Assembly: GCA_001548435.1 (NCBI GenBank)
Contig: AP017309.1
Location: forward strand, 248,001 to 312,000
From: Leptolyngbya sp. NIES-3755
GTDB lineage: Bacteria > Cyanobacteriota > Cyanobacteriia > Leptolyngbyales > Leptolyngbyaceae
Reading direction: 5' to 3'
DNA: 64,000 bases
Shown: positions 61,534-64,000 of the stretch, in pieces
Numbering within the stretch: the first letter of the stretch is position 1
How the letters are laid out: every line of letters begins with the position of its first letter
Notes under the pieces: model-generated
Database searches by the model: none
Told to the model about the DNA's origin: nothing
Seen by the model: only the letters and a program-made list of their open reading frames with translations
Translations under genes and position numbers: made by a program

Positions 61534-62406
61534 TTAGTGATTGTTCCTCCATTCACTTTCAAATTCAATTGGTGTTAAATATCCAATTGATGAATGTATC
61601 CTCTTCCTCATGTACACATCCTCCAAAAACACTTTGATCTGCATGTACGCTTCCGCAAAGTTACGATACTCGGATAAATCGACTTCCTCCTCTTTAATCG
61701 TTCGCATCAGTCGTTCCGCATAGCCATTCTGCGTTGGCTCTCCCACCTCTGCCATGCTGATTTCAATGTTTCGTTGCTTTAGTGCCTCAACATAGCCTGT
61801 CGCTGCATACTGCACCCCTTGGTCAGAATGATGAATCTCTGGCTGGTAATGTTCTAAAGCCTTGTTCAATGCGGTTAAGGTCAGACTGTGATCCAGTCCT
61901 CGCCCTAAGTGCCACCCCCGAATACAGCGAGTAAATACATCCATCAAGACAGCCAGATAAACAAAGCCTTCTCCTAATCGAATGTATGTGATATCTCCAA
62001 CCCAGACTTGGTTCGGTCGTTCAATCCTCAGTCCTGCAACTCGATTCGGATAACGTGCAAAGCTATGATTGCTATTGGTCGTGCGAACTCGCCGTTTTGG
62101 AGCTTTTCCGGCAAGCCCCATTTCTTTCATCAATCGAGCAACCCGTTTATGGTTGACGACAATCCCTTGCCGTTTCAATTGCTGAGTAATTCGCCGATAG
62201 CCATAGCGCGGAAACTCGCCTGCAATTTTGTCGATCGCTGATTTCAGTTCTGTCTCTGCTTCAAAATCTTCCTCAACGGGCTGATAGTACAAGCTACTTC
62301 GATTCACCAATAGTACTTCACACACCAAACGCACAGAATAGCTCGGTTGTAGCTCAGCTACAATGCACCGCTTTTCTTCGTCGCTGAGATGCTCGATGCT
62401 TTTTTT
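61534..62406 (-). CDS. IS3-family transposase OrfB (DDE integrase)
   Basis: The OrfB part of the fused transposase: an HTH_21-like region (EFPRYGYRRITQQLKRQGIV) and an rve integrase core with the catalytic triad D in GDITYIRL, D in HHSDQGVQY and E in GYAERLMRTIKEEE. It is reached from OrfA by a -1 shift at a run of seven A on the coding strand (62400-62406). The frame is open upstream to 62667 without its own clear start. Confidence 0.92.
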   Translation of the reverse strand, partial: KKSIEHLSDEEKRCIVAELQPSYSVRLVCEVLLVNRSSLYYQPVEEDFEAETELKSAIDKIAGEFPRYGYRRITQQLKRQGIVVNHKRVARLMKEMGLAGKAPKRRVRTTNSNHSFARYPNRVAGLRIERPNQVWVGDITYIRLGEGFVYLAVLMDVFTRCIRGWHLGRGLDHSLTLTALNKALEHYQPEIHHSDQGVQYAATGYVEALKQRNIEISMAEVGEPTQNGYAERLMRTIKEEEVDLSEYRNFAEAYMQIKVFLEDVYMRKRIHSSIGYLTPIEFESEWRNNH

Positions 62407-62663
62407 GCGACTTCTAATTGCATCGTCAATTTCCCCACCATTTGTTCGAGTTCTGCAATGCGTGCTTCGGTTTCTGAAACTTGTCCAGTCTCCCCAAACA
62501 CCACGGGCGCTCGTTCGACGAATTCGTTTTGCCATCGCGTTAACACACTGCGATGCACGCCATGCGCTCGACTGATCTCGGTTTGCGTCTTTTCGCCACG
62601 CAGCAGTTCGAGGACGACTTTGGCTTTGAATTGGGGGCTGTATTTCTTCGCTTGATTTGACAT
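62358..62663 (-). CDS. IS3-family transposase OrfA
   Basis: A 101-residue OrfA: HTH_23/IS911-type DNA-binding domain (YSPQFKAKVVLELLRGEKTQ, EISRAHGVHRSVLTRWQNEF) and a leucine-zipper-like helix (ELEQMVGKLTMQLEVAKKAS). It binds the IS ends. The OrfB frame begins at the A7 slippery run near its end. Confidence 0.92.
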   Translation of the reverse strand: MSNQAKKYSPQFKAKVVLELLRGEKTQTEISRAHGVHRSVLTRWQNEFVERAPVVFGETGQVSETEARIAELEQMVGKLTMQLEVAKKASSISATKKSGAL

Positions 62664-63428
62664 GCACTTGATCCTACTCCTTAAACGGTTCTTTGTTGCT
62701 TTTGGAGTGGTCTAGATTTTTGGGGTCATTTCAGAGTTTAGCGGTTTCATCAATGGTGCTGAACTGAGCTTTGTATTGAATGTTTTCGCGATCGAGTTCA
62801 TGAATGCGAACATTTAGCTGTTCGACTTCTCGATCGTGTTCAAGGATCATCTGATCGAATCGCTGTACCCAATTCGTCTTCGATGACTCAAACGATGCCA
62901 CCTGCGATCTGAGAATTGAGCATTCTGCAAGCGCTTGATTTAGTTCCGCTGCACGTTGCTCAAAGGTTTTCTTCACTTCCTGATATTTGGTTTGCAGATT
63001 TACGTCAGCGCTGAGTTGCGATCGCAGTTCAGTGAGTTTCTGCTCGTAATAGTCTTGGCGGTCTCTTAAACCTTGTTCTAGTCGAGTCTGAGCTTCTTCT
63101 AAGGCGATTTCAGCTTGTGCAACTTTCTCCTGCAAGCGATCGCGTTCAGTCTGTAGCTTGCGCTGAGTATCGCTGCGATTCAACCCCCTGTAAGAGAAAG
63201 CACAGACAGCACCAGTGAGGGTGCTCAAGCTGGCAAGCTGAGGACTGGGGAAAATTGTGTTCGTTGCGAGGACAATCACGGTACTGGCAGCCATGCCGCT
63301 AACGGAAACGGTTTCCGCTAACTGCGCCACGAAGTTTTGATTTAACATAAGGCTAATTTCCTTTTGCATTGAGTGGAGGAAAGGAACCCCTGGCTGGTCT
63401 GCAAACTGGGCTAGGGGCATTTCCGGAT

Positions 63429-63950
63429 TTATGCTGCAATCTGAGCTTGAACATTGAGCGTGGGATACTTCATTTCGGTTTCGTGCTGGTGAGCCATTGC
63501 TTTCCGGTTAGCGCGATCGGCTTTCGATTGTGCTTCTAGCAGCAGTCCACGGTACTCCTGCTCAAGATGCGGCACCAGTGCATTTTGATACCCCAGACGC
63601 ATTTGCAATTCGTTCAGTTCAGTGATGGCGATCTCAGTCCGAACCGTTGCTTTCTGATAGTTCACTTTTTCGGTGCGGATGTCCTGCAATCCGGTGTGGT
63701 ATTGGATCAAGGACTTACCCAACTTGGTTGCAGCGATTCCAGCTTCGACATATTTGTTCGCCACCTGAATGGAATCTTTCAGGTTTGCGGCAGCATTCAT
63801 CTGCTCACGATAAGCAAGCTCGTCTTGTTTTCTCTGTTCATCGCTTACTCGTGGCAGAGCTGGATTTGGACTAAAACCGATCGCACCTTGGGCAAACTCC
63901 TGAAATTCAGGCAGTTCAAGCTCAAAGGTTTGAGGTAGATTAAACGGCAT
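63429..63950 (-). CDS. Helical hypothetical protein next to the ATPase gene
   Basis: A 173-residue protein, mostly long helices likely to form coiled coils (QDELAYREQMNAAANLKDSI to AQSKADRANRKAMAHQHETE). No signal peptide, membrane helix or catalytic motif. It is 80 bases upstream of the large ATPase gene on the same strand, so the two probably form one operon and complex. Small helical partners of this type accompany plasmid transfer or partition ATPases. Function unknown. Confidence 0.6.
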   Translation of the reverse strand: MPFNLPQTFELELPEFQEFAQGAIGFSPNPALPRVSDEQRKQDELAYREQMNAAANLKDSIQVANKYVEAGIAATKLGKSLIQYHTGLQDIRTEKVNYQKATVRTEIAITELNELQMRLGYQNALVPHLEQEYRGLLLEAQSKADRANRKAMAHQHETEMKYPTLNVQAQIAA

Positions 63951-64000
63951 CGTGAATGCTCCTTAAACGAAATTGACAACATCGGATAACACAGCATCGA

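Larger units (their letters stand above)
61435..62733 (-). mobile_element. IS3-family insertion sequence
   Basis: A 1299-bp element with near-perfect terminal repeats (TGAAATGACCCC, then CTAGACCACT at both ends) and a 3-bp target duplication GAG on each side (61432-61434 and 62734-62736). It contains overlapping orfA and orfB on the minus strand, joined by programmed -1 frameshifting. Both frames are intact, so the insertion is recent and likely still active. Confidence 0.95.
59959..63348 (-). pseudogene. Large coiled-coil ATPase gene split by an IS3-family element
   Basis: Excising the 1299-bp IS (61435-62733) and one GAG duplication joins the two halves in one open frame: ...DETAKL-RAESELYRVEDKLR... 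The ancestral protein is about 695 residues from the ATG at 63348 (719 codons plus stop from 63420). It has two N-terminal membrane helices, a long coiled coil (about 60-330), an ATPase domain with an unusual P-loop GALGEGKG and Walker B IDVFDEIDRI, and a C-terminal zinc-ribbon (CQHL...CKDCGASF). This resembles a DNA-translocating or conjugation ATPase. It is now broken, but the 420-codon distal frame retains the ATPase. Confidence 0.85.

Noticed and set aside
1-64000. CRISPR arrays, tRNA and rRNA genes
   Set aside because: I saw no regularly spaced repeats of 24-40 bases with unique spacers, and no cloverleaf or rRNA signature. A tRNAscan or CRISPR-finder run would settle this.

Overview
The window looks like part of a large cyanobacterial plasmid. 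GCGATCGC (HIP1) octamers are very frequent, and several gene families are typical of cyanobacteria: a Mo-nitrogenase C-terminal-like small protein, a PxcA/CemA protein, XisH/XisI pairs, Uma2, and a group-2 sigma factor. A filamentous, Leptolyngbya-like host is a reasonable guess, but no marker fixes the genus. Plasmid status is inferred from a replication and partition block at 38.7-47.3 kb: a primase-like gene, ten 21-22 bp-spaced iterons, a Rep-like gene, parA/parB and parS-like palindromes.

Region 1 (0.4-38.7 kb) is a metal-homeostasis island. It holds an Nramp Mn transporter, a cobalamin riboswitch with CbtB, a NicO Ni/Co permease, a long leftward run (ArsR/SmtB repressor, Zn/Cd/Co P-type ATPase, VKOR-thioredoxin fusion, two zinc-ribbon proteins, lipid kinase, short CDF, CPBP protease, PBP2), a ZIP-like transporter, two C39-like peptidases, a CDF exporter, a DUF2808-like secreted protein, a sigma factor, two complete RND efflux adaptor/pump pairs, peptidoglycan amidase and M23 hydrolases, an OmpR-type response regulator with its histidine kinase, and a second ArsR with a CDF gene broken by a 26-bp insertion. 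A direct repeat TTTCAT-N5-TTTCAT, about 15-16 bp before a plausible -10 element, precedes most rightward transcription units, including the response regulator itself. It therefore looks like one regulon controlled by that two-component system. Two of these promoters precede short transcripts ending in strong hairpins, which may be attenuated leaders or small RNAs.

Region 2 (38.7-47.3 kb) is the replicon core. It includes a repeated 36-bp inverted-repeat operator (three copies) around two unknown genes. Region 3 (47.4-57.2 kb) is a type I restriction-modification locus (hsdM, hsdS, hsdR) into which two XisH/XisI pairs, a VapBC pair, a truncated antidote gene, an Uma2 gene and an hsdS 3' remnant are interleaved. 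HsdR carries an unusual in-frame segment with a methyltransferase motif I. Region 4 (57.5-64 kb) has an XRE regulator, a decayed YhcG nuclease gene, unknown genes and a 719-codon ATPase gene split cleanly by a 1299-bp IS3-family element with 3-bp target duplications.

The island shows signs of IS-driven assembly. Two solo IS6-like ends abut a truncated third RND gene (25.85 kb) and a fragment of a second VKOR gene (6.05 kb).
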